Shown one piece after another: positions 26,264 to 35,854 of a stretch of 64,000 bases of DNA (within the stretch, counting starts at the first letter, position 1; every line of letters begins with the position of its first letter). The translations under genes were made by a program, and so were the position numbers. A model generated the notes under the pieces. It did not search any database, was not told where the DNA came from, and saw nothing but the letters and a program-made list of their open reading frames with translations. Source of the stretch: JANNVK01 sp031430435 (GTDB lineage: Bacteria > Acidobacteriota > Blastocatellia > Pyrinomonadales > Pyrinomonadaceae); the NCBI GenBank assembly GCA_031430435.1, contig JANPBM010000044.1, positions 19,589-83,588 on the forward strand. Reading direction: 5' to 3'.

Positions 26264-26303
26264 AAAAAAGGGCGAGCCGAAAATTACGGCATCGTCCTTT
26301 TTT
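26264..26303. terminator. Bidirectional rho-independent terminator
   Basis: AAAAAAGG-g-CGA-g-CCG (26264-26279) pairs with CGG-ca-TCG-t-CCTTTTTT (26287-26303) around a short loop, flanked by A and T runs. It lies between the 3D gene and the convergent DUF559 gene. Confidence 0.85.
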
Positions 26304-26353
26304 ATTCCAAACCGGGTTTTTACTGACCAACTTTTATTATATTTCGTTTCCGG

Positions 26354-27094
26354 CTACTTTTTGCGCGTTGTCTCAGCAGTTTTTATAATAGAAAATTCTT
26401 TTGATTTAATACGAATAAATTTTGCGAAAGCTATTTCGTGTTCACTTTTGGGTGCAACCAAGCCCAAACACATTTGTACAAAATGCAGTTGATTATCTGA
26501 AACAGGTTTCCGTTTCCCATTCGCCAAGGATTTATAAAATTCAAAGTGTCGTAAAATCAATGCTTGTTCATATTCTGTCAATTCGAGCTTGGGAATCCTG
26601 TTATTAAGTTCAAAATGTTCAAAAAATTCCCTGCAACTCGGCGGAATTTTTACCTTATTCCGGTTAAGTTCCTCAATTAAATCATTTAGTTTGCCGAATA
26701 CCTGTTGATTACTCAGCCGAATCAAGACAATTTCAAGTTTTTTACAATCCTCTGCTTTTTGGCGATCTTTTTCAATTTGTGGCAAAGATTCGTGGTATTT
26801 CCCATCTATTTCAATCGCCAACCTGTATTTCGGAAAATAAAAATCCAAAATCCATTTGCCGCAAATCGCCCACTCCCGCTTGAACTTACCGACGAAAAAC
26901 CCATTATCAACGGTATTTAGTATTTGCTCGAACTTCCGTTCGGCATTAGTCGGGTTTTCTAATCGTTTCTTTGCAAATTTGTGAGCAGGATCGCTGTTTT
27001 TACAAATAAAATCCTTTGAATTGAAGTGCTTTTCACCAATTATGCCGGAGTATAACAGTCCTCCGAAAAATTGTTTTCTTCTTCTCTTTTTCAT
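26354..27094 (-). CDS. DUF559 / Vsr-like endonuclease-fold protein
   Basis: 246 residues. The DUF559 core is at ~40-150: KKRLENPTNAERKFEQIL, FKREWAICGKWILDFYFPKYRLAIEIDGKYH, then DCKKLEIVLIRLSNQQVF. The D...E-x-D/K pattern (LDFYFP, AIEIDGKYH) is that of the restriction-endonuclease-like fold. The C-terminal ~100 residues are not recognised. DUF559 proteins are common orphan nucleases. It could act in mobile-DNA defence or repair, but nothing next to it supports either. Confidence 0.8.
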   Translation of the reverse strand: MKKRRRKQFFGGLLYSGIIGEKHFNSKDFICKNSDPAHKFAKKRLENPTNAERKFEQILNTVDNGFFVGKFKREWAICGKWILDFYFPKYRLAIEIDGKYHESLPQIEKDRQKAEDCKKLEIVLIRLSNQQVFGKLNDLIEELNRNKVKIPPSCREFFEHFELNNRIPKLELTEYEQALILRHFEFYKSLANGKRKPVSDNQLHFVQMCLGLVAPKSEHEIAFAKFIRIKSKEFSIIKTAETTRKK

Positions 27095-27174
27095 TTAAAT
27101 TCATTTCAAGAAAATTTTTCGTGCAGATGAGAATTGTGCAAACTTCAAATATTATAAATTGAAAACATATTTTA

Positions 27175-27576
27175 CTATTTCGCCGTTTTCGCCAACTTCA
27201 CAATCATTTCCTGTCCTTTATTTTCTTCCAGCGTAAAATCAACCTTATCGCCGACTTTTAAGCCGTCAAGCATCTTTTTATCTTTAACGTAAAACTCCAT
27301 CAGCATTTTCGGCATCATTCCTTTTATTTCCTCGTGGTCAAGTTCGATTGAAACGAGTTCAAGGTTAATTTTTGTTACGATTCCTTTGCTTTCACCGAGC
27401 TTAACTTCTTGGTTAGCTTGGGGTTGCGGTGTTGTTTGAGTCGGCGAAACACTTGGAATCACAGACGGCGAAACACTTGGAGTTTGTTTCGGCGCTTGAA
27501 CAACTTCAGTCAATTTCGGTTGCCCGCACGCAATTAAAAATGTCGCAATAAACACAATAAATATAATTTTTTTCAT
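27175..27576 (-). CDS. CusF-like copper-binding lipoprotein
   Basis: 133 residues. Lipoprotein signal with a lipobox (FLIACGQPK), a Ser/Pro/Thr-rich linker (TPSVSPSVIPSVSPTQTTPQPQ), then a CusF-type domain: GIVTKINLELVSIELDHEEIKGMMPKMLMEFYV. The His, the paired Met and the MxF pattern resemble the Cu(I)/Ag(I) site of CusF. The rest is a beta-barrel end (GDKVDFTLEENKGQEMIVKL). It lies 5 bases downstream of the M28 peptidase gene, so they share an operon; the reason for the pairing is not clear. Confidence 0.85.
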   Translation of the reverse strand: MKKIIFIVFIATFLIACGQPKLTEVVQAPKQTPSVSPSVIPSVSPTQTTPQPQANQEVKLGESKGIVTKINLELVSIELDHEEIKGMMPKMLMEFYVKDKKMLDGLKVGDKVDFTLEENKGQEMIVKLAKTAK

Positions 27577-27581
27577 TTTTT

Positions 27582-29444
27582 TTACTTTCTCGCCGCCGGA
27601 ATAATTTTCAGCGTCAATTTTTCCGTTCCACGCATAATTACAATTTCATATTCAACATCAGCTTTCAATTCGCCGAGAATAATTGTGTAATCGGAAACAT
27701 TTCGGACTTCTTTTCCTGCCAATTTAATAACTTTATCGCCCGCTTTCAAGTCTGCTTTTGCCGCCGGAGAATTATCCCGAACACCTTCCAGTAACAAGCC
27801 GTCGTTCGCCTCACCGTAACTCGGCACCACGCCCAAACTTACTTTAAAAGTTCCGCGTCCTTGTGTTCCCGAACTTTTTGCAACTGTGTAAATCGGATGT
27901 TTCGGGTTCGCGTCAATAGCTTTTGCAATTTCGTAAATGTATGACAGTACTCGACTTAAGCCGTCAAAATTTATTTTATCAACGGTGTCCGAAGGCTTGT
28001 GATAGTCTTCGTGCGAACCTGTAAAGAAAAATAACACGGGAATTTGTTTGCCGTAAAACGATGAATGATCGCTTGGTCCGAAACCGTCTTCGCTGAGTTG
28101 CAAATTGAAAAGACTTGCCGCAGATATTACAGTTTCGCCTGTTTTATTTTTACCTTCAACCAAATCTTTCCATTCCGTTGCCGTGCCGATTCCGCCGACG
28201 GTTAATTTGCCGTCGCGAAGTCGCCCGATCATATCCATATTTATCATCGCAACTGTTTTATCCAAAGGAAATACTGGATTGTTGACATAAAACTTCGAGC
28301 CGATCAAACCTTCTTCTTCGCCGCTGAACGCGATAAAAATCAACGTTCGTTTATTACTTTTGGTTTGCGAAAATTGTCGCGCGAGTTCGATGACGGCGGA
28401 AATTCCTGAAGCGTTATCGTCTGCTCCGTGATGAACTTCGGTCGAATTCGGAGCAAGGCTTCCCGCATGTCCGCCTTTGCCGAGATGGTCGTAATGTCCG
28501 CCGATGACGATTGCTTCGTTCTTTAAAATCGGGTCTGTTCCTTCCAATACGCCGATGATGTTATACGCTTCTGCTGTTTTTTTGACGAGATTTACTTTAA
28601 AACTGACGATATTTTTGGTCGGAATCGAAACATTTACCTTTACTGTCGGGTCTTTTTTCATTGACTGAAAAACTTCGAGTTGTTTGAGTTTTTCTTCGTC
28701 GCCGCCGAGCATATTTGCGGCTGTGTTGCGTGAAACAACGATCGCGGGAATAGCGGACTCGCCCAAAGTTTGATCGTATTTGAGCGAAGCGAGCCGGTCG
28801 TTTTCAAACTTTTCTTCGGACGAAATTATCAATAAACCTTTCGCGCCTTTGTCTTTGGCGAGTTTTGCCTTTAGACGAACATCGGCAAAACGCAAAAACG
28901 GCGAGTTTGGATTTCCGTTTTCGGGCGTTCCGTCAAAGACGATGACAACTTTGTCTTTTACATCTAAATTGTTGTAATCGTTGTATTTAAGCTCGTCCGA
29001 CACAATCCCGAAACCCGCGAAAACAACTTCTGAATCGGTAACTTCGCCGTTCATTGAAAATCCAACGGGTTTGACAGGCAAAAGATTTTCAAACTTAAGG
29101 TGTGAACCGTCCGCTTTCGTTAAATCGAGTTTGAAGTCGTTGCCCGTCGCACCGACTTCAACGCTTGCGATAAACGGAAAAGGTTGTAAATAGTTGCGAC
29201 TTTTTCCTTTTACAAAACCTGCTTTTAACTTTAACTGCGAAAAGCTGTTAGCGACATAGCCCGCCGCATAAACCGCGCCTTTTTCGCCCGTATTTCTGCC
29301 TTCCAATTTGTCGGACGAAAGATAGGTAATGTGTTTTTTCAGCCGTTCAAGTGTTAAATCCGGCTTTGCTTTCGCCGCTTTTTGAGCCGAAACACCGCAC
29401 GCCGTCGCGACAATAAAAATAATGGTAAATAATTGCTTTTTCAT
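27582..29444 (-). CDS. M28 family zinc aminopeptidase with PA and PDZ domains, secreted
   Basis: 620 residues. Signal peptide (KKQLFTIIFIVATACGVSAQ), a PA-like insert (~100-260) with VVFAGFGIVSDELKYNDYNNLDVKDKVVIV, the peptidase domain with IGGHYDHLGKGG, HHGADDNASGISAVIELAR, FSGEEEGLIGSKFYV, INMDMIGR and GPSDHSSFYG as zinc ligands and catalytic Glu, then a C-terminal PDZ (LLLEGVRDNSPAAKADLKAGDKVIKLAGKEV). It cleaves N-terminal residues from peptides in the periplasm or outside. Confidence 0.93.
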   Translation of the reverse strand: MKKQLFTIIFIVATACGVSAQKAAKAKPDLTLERLKKHITYLSSDKLEGRNTGEKGAVYAAGYVANSFSQLKLKAGFVKGKSRNYLQPFPFIASVEVGATGNDFKLDLTKADGSHLKFENLLPVKPVGFSMNGEVTDSEVVFAGFGIVSDELKYNDYNNLDVKDKVVIVFDGTPENGNPNSPFLRFADVRLKAKLAKDKGAKGLLIISSEEKFENDRLASLKYDQTLGESAIPAIVVSRNTAANMLGGDEEKLKQLEVFQSMKKDPTVKVNVSIPTKNIVSFKVNLVKKTAEAYNIIGVLEGTDPILKNEAIVIGGHYDHLGKGGHAGSLAPNSTEVHHGADDNASGISAVIELARQFSQTKSNKRTLIFIAFSGEEEGLIGSKFYVNNPVFPLDKTVAMINMDMIGRLRDGKLTVGGIGTATEWKDLVEGKNKTGETVISAASLFNLQLSEDGFGPSDHSSFYGKQIPVLFFFTGSHEDYHKPSDTVDKINFDGLSRVLSYIYEIAKAIDANPKHPIYTVAKSSGTQGRGTFKVSLGVVPSYGEANDGLLLEGVRDNSPAAKADLKAGDKVIKLAGKEVRNVSDYTIILGELKADVEYEIVIMRGTEKLTLKIIPAARK

Positions 29445-29590
29445 ATCGATTGATTTCCGGATAAATTCGGTTTAGCTAAATACTTGCAAAATCTGATAGA
29501 ATTGCAAAACAGTCGCTTACAGCCGGTTTATGAGTTAAATTGTAGCAGAATTGGCTGAAATTATTAAAATTCCAAACATAATCGAATAAA

Positions 29591-31408
29591 ATGAAACCGC
29601 AAAAAGAAACAGAAACCTTTGAACCGCACGAAGAACCGCAAGCCGCAATCGGCAGTCCGCAATTTTTAATCGGCAGCGTTATTGTTACGGCAATCGCCGC
29701 GTTTTTGCGGTTTTTTCTGCTTGAATTAAAACCGCTGCATCACGATGAGGGCGTGAACGGATATTTTTTGCTTGAACTGTTTCGCAAAGGAATTTATCAC
29801 TACGATCCGAGCAATTATCACGGTCCGACGCTTTATTTCGACACCTTGGTTTTTACCAAATTATTCGGGCTGGAAACATTTTCGATTAGAGCAAGCGTCG
29901 CGGTTTTCGGAGTTTTGCTGGTAATTTTGACGTTGTTTTTACGCAAATATATCGGTACCGTCGGAAGTTTGACAGCCGCTTTGTTACTTGCTCTTTCGCC
30001 GGGAATGGTTTTTATTTCACGCTATTTCATTCACGAAATGTTGTTTGTTTTCTTTAGTTTAGCGATTGTAGCAGGTATTCTTTTTTTCATCGAAGGAAAA
30101 CCCGCCGGCACTTTTGCAACCGTGGCAATGTCGTTTTTATTGTTGACTTGCTTTGTTGTGTTGCCGTTCGGCTTGGTTGATTTATTTGGTAGTTCAAATG
30201 TTTATTTGCGGATGATTTTCTTTTTAATCGAAGGCGTTTTGGTCTTCTTTTTAATGAAAATATTGTTGGCGTGGAACGAAGGCAGAGCAACTTATTTAAT
30301 TTTAGCATCAGCCTCTGCCGCGTTGTTTTTCGGCACAAAAGAAACGGCTTTTATTACTGTCGGAACAATGATAATCGCTTGCGGTTGTGTGGTTGTATGG
30401 CAAAAACTTTATCGCGCCGTCATCGGTGAAATTACCGAAACTTGGCGTGAACCGATTGACTTAACGTGGTCGAATTTCCGCTTGCGATTGGGTGAAAATA
30501 ACGATTTCGGGCTGATGGTGATGCTGATTATTGCGACATTTATTTATGTCGGCGTGCTGTTTTTCTCGTCGTTTTTTACCTACGGCGAAGGTGTCGGCAA
30601 AGCCTTTGAAGCCTATTCTTTTTGGACCAAAACCGGCATCACAGACCACGCTTACAGCTACACGAAATACATCGTTTGGCTCGCAAAAATCGAATCGCCG
30701 ATTTTGGTTTTGTCGGTAATCGGCGGAATAATCGCGCTTGTCGGCGCCAGACATCGGTTTGCGATTTTTACCGCATTTTGGGCGTTCGGTTTAGCGGCGG
30801 CATATTCGATTATTCCGTATAAAACTCCGTGGTTGGCATTAAGTTTCACGTTGCCGATGTGCATAATCGCCGGTTACGGAATCAACGAACTGATTGAAAA
30901 TAAACACGTTATCGTAAAATTGGCGGGCGGTTTTCTGTTGGCTGCGGCAGTTGGCGGATTAAGCTATCAAACTTACGATTTGAATTTTCTGCGTTACGAC
31001 GACGAGCAAATGCCATACGTTTACGCCCACACAAAACGCGGTTTTCACGAACTGATTGCGAAAATCGAACATTTCGCCGATAAAAGCGGTAAGAAAAAAG
31101 ACGTTTCGGTTGAGGTAATTTCGGACGAATACTGGTCAATGCCGTGGTATATGCGGGAATATCCGAAAGCCGTTTTTCACGGACAATTTATTGATTCCAG
31201 CACCTCTGAAATGATTGTTGCCTCAGAGCAAAAGCAAGCCGGCGAACTGTTGGAAAAATACGGTCAGCATTACAAATACGTCGGCACTTATCCGTTGCGT
31301 CCGGGCGTTGATTTAATTTTGTTGGTTCGGCGAGATTTAGCCGAGACAACCGACAAAGAACTTTATCAAATGTATGAAGATATTGAGCCGGTAATTGTAA
31401 AACCGTAG
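29591..31408 (+). CDS. TIGR03663-type membrane glycosyltransferase (GT39/Agl23-like)
   Basis: 605 residues with about 10-12 hydrophobic helices. Early motif LKPLHHDEGVNGYFLLELF, with the acidic DE expected of dolichyl/undecaprenyl-phosphate-dependent GT-C transferases, followed by YHYDPSNYHGPTLYFDTLVF typical of TIGR03663. The C-terminal soluble part has KKDVSVEVISDEYWSMPWYMREYP. It probably moves a sugar from a lipid carrier to an acceptor on the outer face. No ribosome site is evident before the ATG. Confidence 0.85.
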   Translation: MKPQKETETFEPHEEPQAAIGSPQFLIGSVIVTAIAAFLRFFLLELKPLHHDEGVNGYFLLELFRKGIYHYDPSNYHGPTLYFDTLVFTKLFGLETFSIRASVAVFGVLLVILTLFLRKYIGTVGSLTAALLLALSPGMVFISRYFIHEMLFVFFSLAIVAGILFFIEGKPAGTFATVAMSFLLLTCFVVLPFGLVDLFGSSNVYLRMIFFLIEGVLVFFLMKILLAWNEGRATYLILASASAALFFGTKETAFITVGTMIIACGCVVVWQKLYRAVIGEITETWREPIDLTWSNFRLRLGENNDFGLMVMLIIATFIYVGVLFFSSFFTYGEGVGKAFEAYSFWTKTGITDHAYSYTKYIVWLAKIESPILVLSVIGGIIALVGARHRFAIFTAFWAFGLAAAYSIIPYKTPWLALSFTLPMCIIAGYGINELIENKHVIVKLAGGFLLAAAVGGLSYQTYDLNFLRYDDEQMPYVYAHTKRGFHELIAKIEHFADKSGKKKDVSVEVISDEYWSMPWYMREYPKAVFHGQFIDSSTSEMIVASEQKQAGELLEKYGQHYKYVGTYPLRPGVDLILLVRRDLAETTDKELYQMYEDIEPVIVKP

Positions 31409-31416
31409 AAAAAGGC

Positions 31417-31485
31417 AAACGTAAAAAGTAACGAGTCGAATTATTACTTTAGTCCTTCGACGGCGACTTTTCACTTTTCGTTTTT
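31417..31485. repeat. Word-built imperfect inverted repeat
   Basis: AACG-TAAAAAGTAACGAGTCGAA at 31417-31440 roughly mirrors TTCGACGGCGACTTTTCACTTTTCG at 31456-31480 around a short loop. It lies between the TIGR03663 gene and rnz, where it could act as a weak terminator. Confidence 0.5.
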
Positions 31486-31496
31486 AACTTTAAATT

Positions 31497-32405
31497 ATGT
31501 CGCAAAGAAGATTTTACGCACTCGGCACAGCCAGCCAAGTTCCGACGCGAGACCGCAATCACAACGGCTATTTTCTGCGTTTTGACGCGGAAGGCTTGCT
31601 GTTTGATCCCGGCGAAGGAACGCAACGGCAGATGATTTTCGCCGATGTTTCCGCCACGCAAATCACCAAAATTTTTATCACGCATTTTCACGGTGATCAC
31701 TGTCTTGGTTTAGCCGGAATTTTGCAGCGTCTTTCGCTCGACAGAGTTCTGCATACGGTTCAGCTTTTTTATCCGAAAAGCGGACAGCAGTTTATCGAAA
31801 ACCTGAAAAATGCCTCGATTTTTCATAATGTCGCGACGATTGAAGATCATCCGATTGACGAAGAAGGCGTAATTTTTGAGACGGAAACTTATTATATCGA
31901 AACGCGGAAACTAAGCCACACGGTTGAATGTTGGGGTTACAGATTTGTGGAAAAAGACACGTTTACGATGTTGCCCGAAAAACTCGATAATTTTGGCGTG
32001 AAAGGTAAAAGTATCGCTAAACTGAAAAAAGAAGGTTCGCTTGAAATTGACGGAAAAATAATCAAAGTTGGAGATTGCGGCGTGTTTAAAAAAGGACAAA
32101 CCTTTGCGTTTATTATGGATACGCGGTCGTGCCAAAATGCGTTTGCGTTGGCAAAAGATGTTGATTTGCTCGTTTGTGAATCAACTTATCTGAAAACCGA
32201 AACCAAAGAAGCCGACGCTCACGGACATCTAACGGCAGAAAAAGCCGCCAAAATCGCTAAAAACTCCGGTGCAAAACTACTTGCATTAACACATTTTTCG
32301 CAACGCTATCTGCACATCAAAGATTTTTTGAAAGAGGCAAAAAAGGTTCACGAAAATTCGATTGCGATGAAAGACGGCGATTTTGTTGATATTGAACGTT
32401 TCTGA
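31497..32405 (+). CDS. rnz: Ribonuclease Z
   Basis: 302 residues, the usual length of the short RNase Z. Beta-lactamase fold with FYALGTASQVPTRDRNHNGY, the zinc motif ITHFHGDHCLGLAG (His63, His65, Asp67, His68), KLSHTVECWGYRF, FIMDTRSCQNA, VCESTYL, DAHGHLTAEKAAKIA and LTHFSQRY. It trims 3' trailers of tRNA precursors. It ends convergent with pgi across a word-built inverted repeat. Confidence 0.92.
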   Translation: MSQRRFYALGTASQVPTRDRNHNGYFLRFDAEGLLFDPGEGTQRQMIFADVSATQITKIFITHFHGDHCLGLAGILQRLSLDRVLHTVQLFYPKSGQQFIENLKNASIFHNVATIEDHPIDEEGVIFETETYYIETRKLSHTVECWGYRFVEKDTFTMLPEKLDNFGVKGKSIAKLKKEGSLEIDGKIIKVGDCGVFKKGQTFAFIMDTRSCQNAFALAKDVDLLVCESTYLKTETKEADAHGHLTAEKAAKIAKNSGAKLLALTHFSQRYLHIKDFLKEAKKVHENSIAMKDGDFVDIERF

Positions 32406-32438
32406 AAAACACTTGTATCGCAAAGAACGCGAAGGTTT

Positions 32439-32493
32439 CGCAAAGGGAGGCAAAGTTATAATAAATCCTTTAAATTCTTTGCGTACCTTTGCG
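32439..32493. repeat. Word-built inverted repeat between convergent rnz and pgi
   Basis: CGCAAAGGGAGGCAAAG (32439-32455) matches the reverse complement of CTTTGCGTACCTTTGCG (32477-32493) at 15 of 17 positions. More GCAAAG words lie upstream from 32420. It is placed to serve as a terminator for both genes but lacks T-runs. Confidence 0.7.
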
Positions 32494-32507
32494 TTACAAC
32501 TCTTTAT

Positions 32508-34181
32508 TTACAACAACATAGATAAAATCGTATTCAAACCTTCGCTCACGTTTTCTCCCAAATGTACGCGTAACGCACGGCGTTTCCGGTCGCACAAAAC
32601 TTGGAAATCTCCGCGAGCTTGGGCAGCTTTGACAACGCCGAAAGTGTATTTTTGGTCGGGAACTTTGATGTCGAACGCGTCGTCTGACGTAATTTGCAAA
32701 AATACGCCGTTGTTTGCTCCGCCTTTGTAACCTTGTCCGGTTGAATGCAAAAATCGCGGTCCAAAGCCGAGACAAGTTGCCGCACCTTCAGCGTCCAAAA
32801 TCGCGTGCCGAAGTTCTTGCAATAAATTTTCGTGTTCAGCGTTCATTTCAATATAGGCGAGCAACGCAAAATAATCGTTTTCGTAAATCCGCTCAAAATG
32901 TGCCATCAAATAGTTTATCAAACTTTTTTCTTCGATCAACGAATCAAGTTCGGCAACATTGGCTTCATCGGAAAATAATTTGATGCCGTTTTCCTCGTAA
33001 AAAGGAGTTTCTGCGGGTAAACTTCCCGTTTCTTCGTAGGCGTTGGTAAGTTCTTTCGCCTCGATTTTAGCCGATTCGACATCTAGCTGATTAAACGGAT
33101 TGATGTTCATAATCGAACCTGCCACGGCGGTCGCAAATTCCCAACGGAAAAACTCTTGTCCGAGATTTTCTTTACTTGCAAGTTCAATGCGAACAACAGG
33201 TTGCGAGTTTTTCTCCAACTCTTCAATAACATAATTTTCCGCCGAATCTTTCAATTTCAGATAGACAAAAACGCGGTCGTCGCCGTAATCGCCTTGAATC
33301 AATTCGCGGTCAATCGGAATAATCGAAACATCGTTTTTGCCCGTACTTTCGGCAATAAGTTGTTCGAGCCACGCACCGACATCGTAAATTTCGTGCGAAG
33401 TAAAAATCGTCAATTTATCGCGTCCCGCTTTTTGTGCGATACCAAGAATTGTTCCTAAAATTACCGCCGGATTTTCTGTCGGAACATTCGATTTCACGGA
33501 TTGAACCATCTCGTTTGCGTTCGTCAAAAACGTTTCAAAATCTAATTGCATCGAAGCCATTGCGGCGATTCCAAACGGCGAAAGTGCGGAAAATCTGCCG
33601 CCGATTTCGGGATTTCCGAGGAAGATTTTGCGGAAATTATCGCGTTCGGCAACCGCTTGCATTTTAGAATTCGGATCGGTAATTGCGACAAATTGTTTGC
33701 CCGCATTTTCGCGTCCGACGGTTTCGGCAACTCGTTCGTAAAAGTATTGTTTAAAGCAATTCGGCTCAAGCGTCGAACCCGATTTTGAGGCGACAATGAA
33801 TAAGGTTTTTGCTAAATCGATTTTGTCTTCAATTGTTTTCACCTGTGCGGGAACGGTTGAATCTAAGATGTGAAAATTCTCAACGCCAAAGGTAATTGCC
33901 AAAACTTCGGGACACAGCGAACTTCCGCCCATTCCGAGCAAAACTATTGATTCAAAAGACTTTACGTCATCGGCAAAATCACGGTATTTTTGCAAATCGT
34001 TTAATTCAACGTCAACCGAATCAAGCCAACCGAGCCGGTTTGCTTCGTCTGTGTTTGTCCAAACACTTGCGTCTTTCGACCAAATGCGGGAAATTTTGTC
34101 CGTCGTTTTCCAATCTTCAAGTGATTCTGCGACCGCGTTTGCCAAGTCTTCGGGTAATGAATAAGTTAGTGAATTCAACAT
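32508..34181 (-). CDS. pgi: Glucose-6-phosphate isomerase
   Basis: 557 residues. SIS-type features: IVLLGMGGSSLCPEVLA, TLFIVASKSGSTLEPNCFKQYF, FVAITDPNSKMQAVAE, FLGNPEIGGRFSALSPFGI, TSHEIYDVGAWLEQLIAESTGKNDV and near the end LHSTGQGYKGGANNGVFLQI. This layout matches the PGI domain seen in long bacterial PGIs and in transaldolase-PGI fusions, but here it stands alone. It interconverts glucose-6-phosphate and fructose-6-phosphate in glycolysis and gluconeogenesis. Confidence 0.93.
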   Translation of the reverse strand: MLNSLTYSLPEDLANAVAESLEDWKTTDKISRIWSKDASVWTNTDEANRLGWLDSVDVELNDLQKYRDFADDVKSFESIVLLGMGGSSLCPEVLAITFGVENFHILDSTVPAQVKTIEDKIDLAKTLFIVASKSGSTLEPNCFKQYFYERVAETVGRENAGKQFVAITDPNSKMQAVAERDNFRKIFLGNPEIGGRFSALSPFGIAAMASMQLDFETFLTNANEMVQSVKSNVPTENPAVILGTILGIAQKAGRDKLTIFTSHEIYDVGAWLEQLIAESTGKNDVSIIPIDRELIQGDYGDDRVFVYLKLKDSAENYVIEELEKNSQPVVRIELASKENLGQEFFRWEFATAVAGSIMNINPFNQLDVESAKIEAKELTNAYEETGSLPAETPFYEENGIKLFSDEANVAELDSLIEEKSLINYLMAHFERIYENDYFALLAYIEMNAEHENLLQELRHAILDAEGAATCLGFGPRFLHSTGQGYKGGANNGVFLQITSDDAFDIKVPDQKYTFGVVKAAQARGDFQVLCDRKRRALRVHLGENVSEGLNTILSMLL

Positions 34182-34311
34182 AATTTTCAGTTTACCATAT
34201 TAGCAATTTGAGCAAATCGGTCAAACGAAATTTTGTTGGCAACCTGCGGTGATTTTTTCGCATCAGACGAATGTCTCTTCCCGAAACGCAAGTAAATTTA
34301 GGAGTAGAATT

Positions 34312-34641
34312 ATGAAAAAATTTTTGGCAGGAATGCTAGTCTTATTCGTCTTGGCGATTACAGTTCCAATAACTGCGAACGCTCAAAAATGTTACAAACC
34401 GCGACAACGAAATTACGTTAATTACAACGACAACTATCGTAGCGGGAATAATCGTAATTACAGACAGCGAAGTTTTTACAAACGTCATCAAGACAAAATT
34501 AACATTGGTGCCGGCGGCGGTGCCGGAGCGTTAATCGGCGCAGTTTTGGGCGGTAAAAAAGGCGCGGTCATCGGTGCGTTAATCGGTGGCGGAAGCGCGG
34601 CGGTTTACACTTATAAAATCAGAAAAAACCGTAACCGGTAA
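34312..34641 (+). CDS. Small secreted glycine-zipper protein (YMGG-like)
   Basis: 109 residues from the ATG at 34312, preceded by AGGAG; an upstream in-frame start at 34249 lacks a ribosome site. Signal peptide MKKFLAGMLVLFVLAITVPITANA. A basic, Tyr/Asn/Arg-rich middle (RQRNYVNYNDNYRSGNNR) leads into a glycine zipper (GAGGGAGALIGAVLGGKKGAVIGALIGGGSA) able to pack as membrane-inserted helices. Envelope or stress role likely; precise function unknown. Confidence 0.75.
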   Translation: MKKFLAGMLVLFVLAITVPITANAQKCYKPRQRNYVNYNDNYRSGNNRNYRQRSFYKRHQDKINIGAGGGAGALIGAVLGGKKGAVIGALIGGGSAAVYTYKIRKNRNR

Positions 34642-34654
34642 GGTAAAGGTTGTG

Positions 34655-34690
34655 AAAAAAGCGGTATCGATTATTCGGTACCGCTTTTTT
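34655..34690. terminator. Bidirectional rho-independent terminator
   Basis: AAAAAAGCGGTA (34655-34666) pairs perfectly with TACCGCTTTTTT (34679-34690) around a 12-base loop. It ends the glycine-zipper gene and overlaps the stop of the convergent LolC-like gene at 34689. Confidence 0.9.
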
Positions 34691-35837
34691 ATTGCAACCT
34701 TAAATTTTCCGACGGTTTGATTTTGGCGGCTTTCCACGCCGGGAAAATTGTTGCTGAAATACTGATTAAAAACGCGATTACAACAACCGGTAAAACCTCT
34801 GAAACAGTTGGGTTTAACGAGACTGAGGCGAGTGAATAAACTTCGGTGTTCAGACTGATCAGCTTAAAATAGTTTGATAAAAAGCACGAACTTAAGCCCA
34901 AAATTACCCCGAAAGTTATCCCGATTAAACCGAGAAACACGCCTTCGAGCAGAAAAATCAGCATCAAACTTTTTGTTTTCGCCCCGCACGTTCGCAATAT
35001 CGCAATGTCGAGTCGGCGTTCGTTGACCAGTAACGCCAACGTAGTGGTGATGTTCAAACTTGCGACCAACGTTATCAACAAAATTACCGCGAAAGTTACT
35101 TTTTTTTCCAAACTCAAGGCGGCAAAAAGTGGTTGATTCGCTTCTTGCCAATCAATAATTTTATACTCGTCGGACAAACTTTTACGCAACTTTTCGCCTG
35201 CTTGCTTAACCGCGTGAATGTCTGTGAGTGTTATATTTAACATTGTCGGAAAGCAGATTTCGCGTTCTTTTAATTTAGCCGTGTCAGCAAAAGAAAGATA
35301 AATCCAAGTCGAATCGTATTCGTAAAGTCCGGTGCGGAAAATATTCGCAATTTTAACTCGCGAAGTTTTCCGCGAAGTCAATAAAATATCGGCTTCATCT
35401 CCAATCTTTAAATTCATTTTGGCGGCAAGTTCCGCTCCGATTTCAACATTGATTTCATCGGAACTTTGAACTTTTATTTTTGAACTTTGAATTGCCCGCA
35501 AAACTGCGTAGTTCGTATAAACGTCGGTAATTATCAACGAATTTTCGTAAGTTGTGCCGGTAATTTCTTTGACGTTTTCAATGTTTTCGAGCTTATTTCG
35601 GAGTTGTAAATAATCGCTCATTTCGTTTCCGTCTTGTCTGAAAACGGCTATATGCGCGGTGTTTTGCAAAATTTTATCTTGCATTTCGGTTTGAAAACCT
35701 TGTGCCAAAGATTGTGCGATTATCAACGCGGCAACTCCGCACGCCATTCCGATTATCGCCGCGAACGAAGTAAATCGCGCCAAAGATTTTCGCTTTGCGC
35801 GAAAGTATTTCCAAGCTGATTTCAATTCAAACTTCAT
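34689..35837 (-). CDS. FtsX/LolC-family ABC transporter permease
   Basis: About 382 residues from the ATG at 35837; the frame also opens at 35915, but that start would overlap the GNAT gene. N-terminal FELKSAWKYFRAKRKSLARFTSFAAIIGMACGVAALII is classic LolC/LolE, then a periplasmic MacB-like domain and three C-terminal helices (KVTFAVILLITLVASLNITTTLALLV, GVFLGLIGITFGVILGL, VLPVVVIAFLISISATIFPAWKAAKIKP). Probable role is lipoprotein release from the inner membrane. The LolD ATPase is not adjacent. The periplasmic domain carries a short in-frame word repeat (QSSKIKVQSSD). Confidence 0.85.
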   Translation of the reverse strand: MKFELKSAWKYFRAKRKSLARFTSFAAIIGMACGVAALIIAQSLAQGFQTEMQDKILQNTAHIAVFRQDGNEMSDYLQLRNKLENIENVKEITGTTYENSLIITDVYTNYAVLRAIQSSKIKVQSSDEINVEIGAELAAKMNLKIGDEADILLTSRKTSRVKIANIFRTGLYEYDSTWIYLSFADTAKLKEREICFPTMLNITLTDIHAVKQAGEKLRKSLSDEYKIIDWQEANQPLFAALSLEKKVTFAVILLITLVASLNITTTLALLVNERRLDIAILRTCGAKTKSLMLIFLLEGVFLGLIGITFGVILGLSSCFLSNYFKLISLNTEVYSLASVSLNPTVSEVLPVVVIAFLISISATIFPAWKAAKIKPSENLRLQ

Positions 35838-35854
35838 CGGAAACTTTCGGGTTT

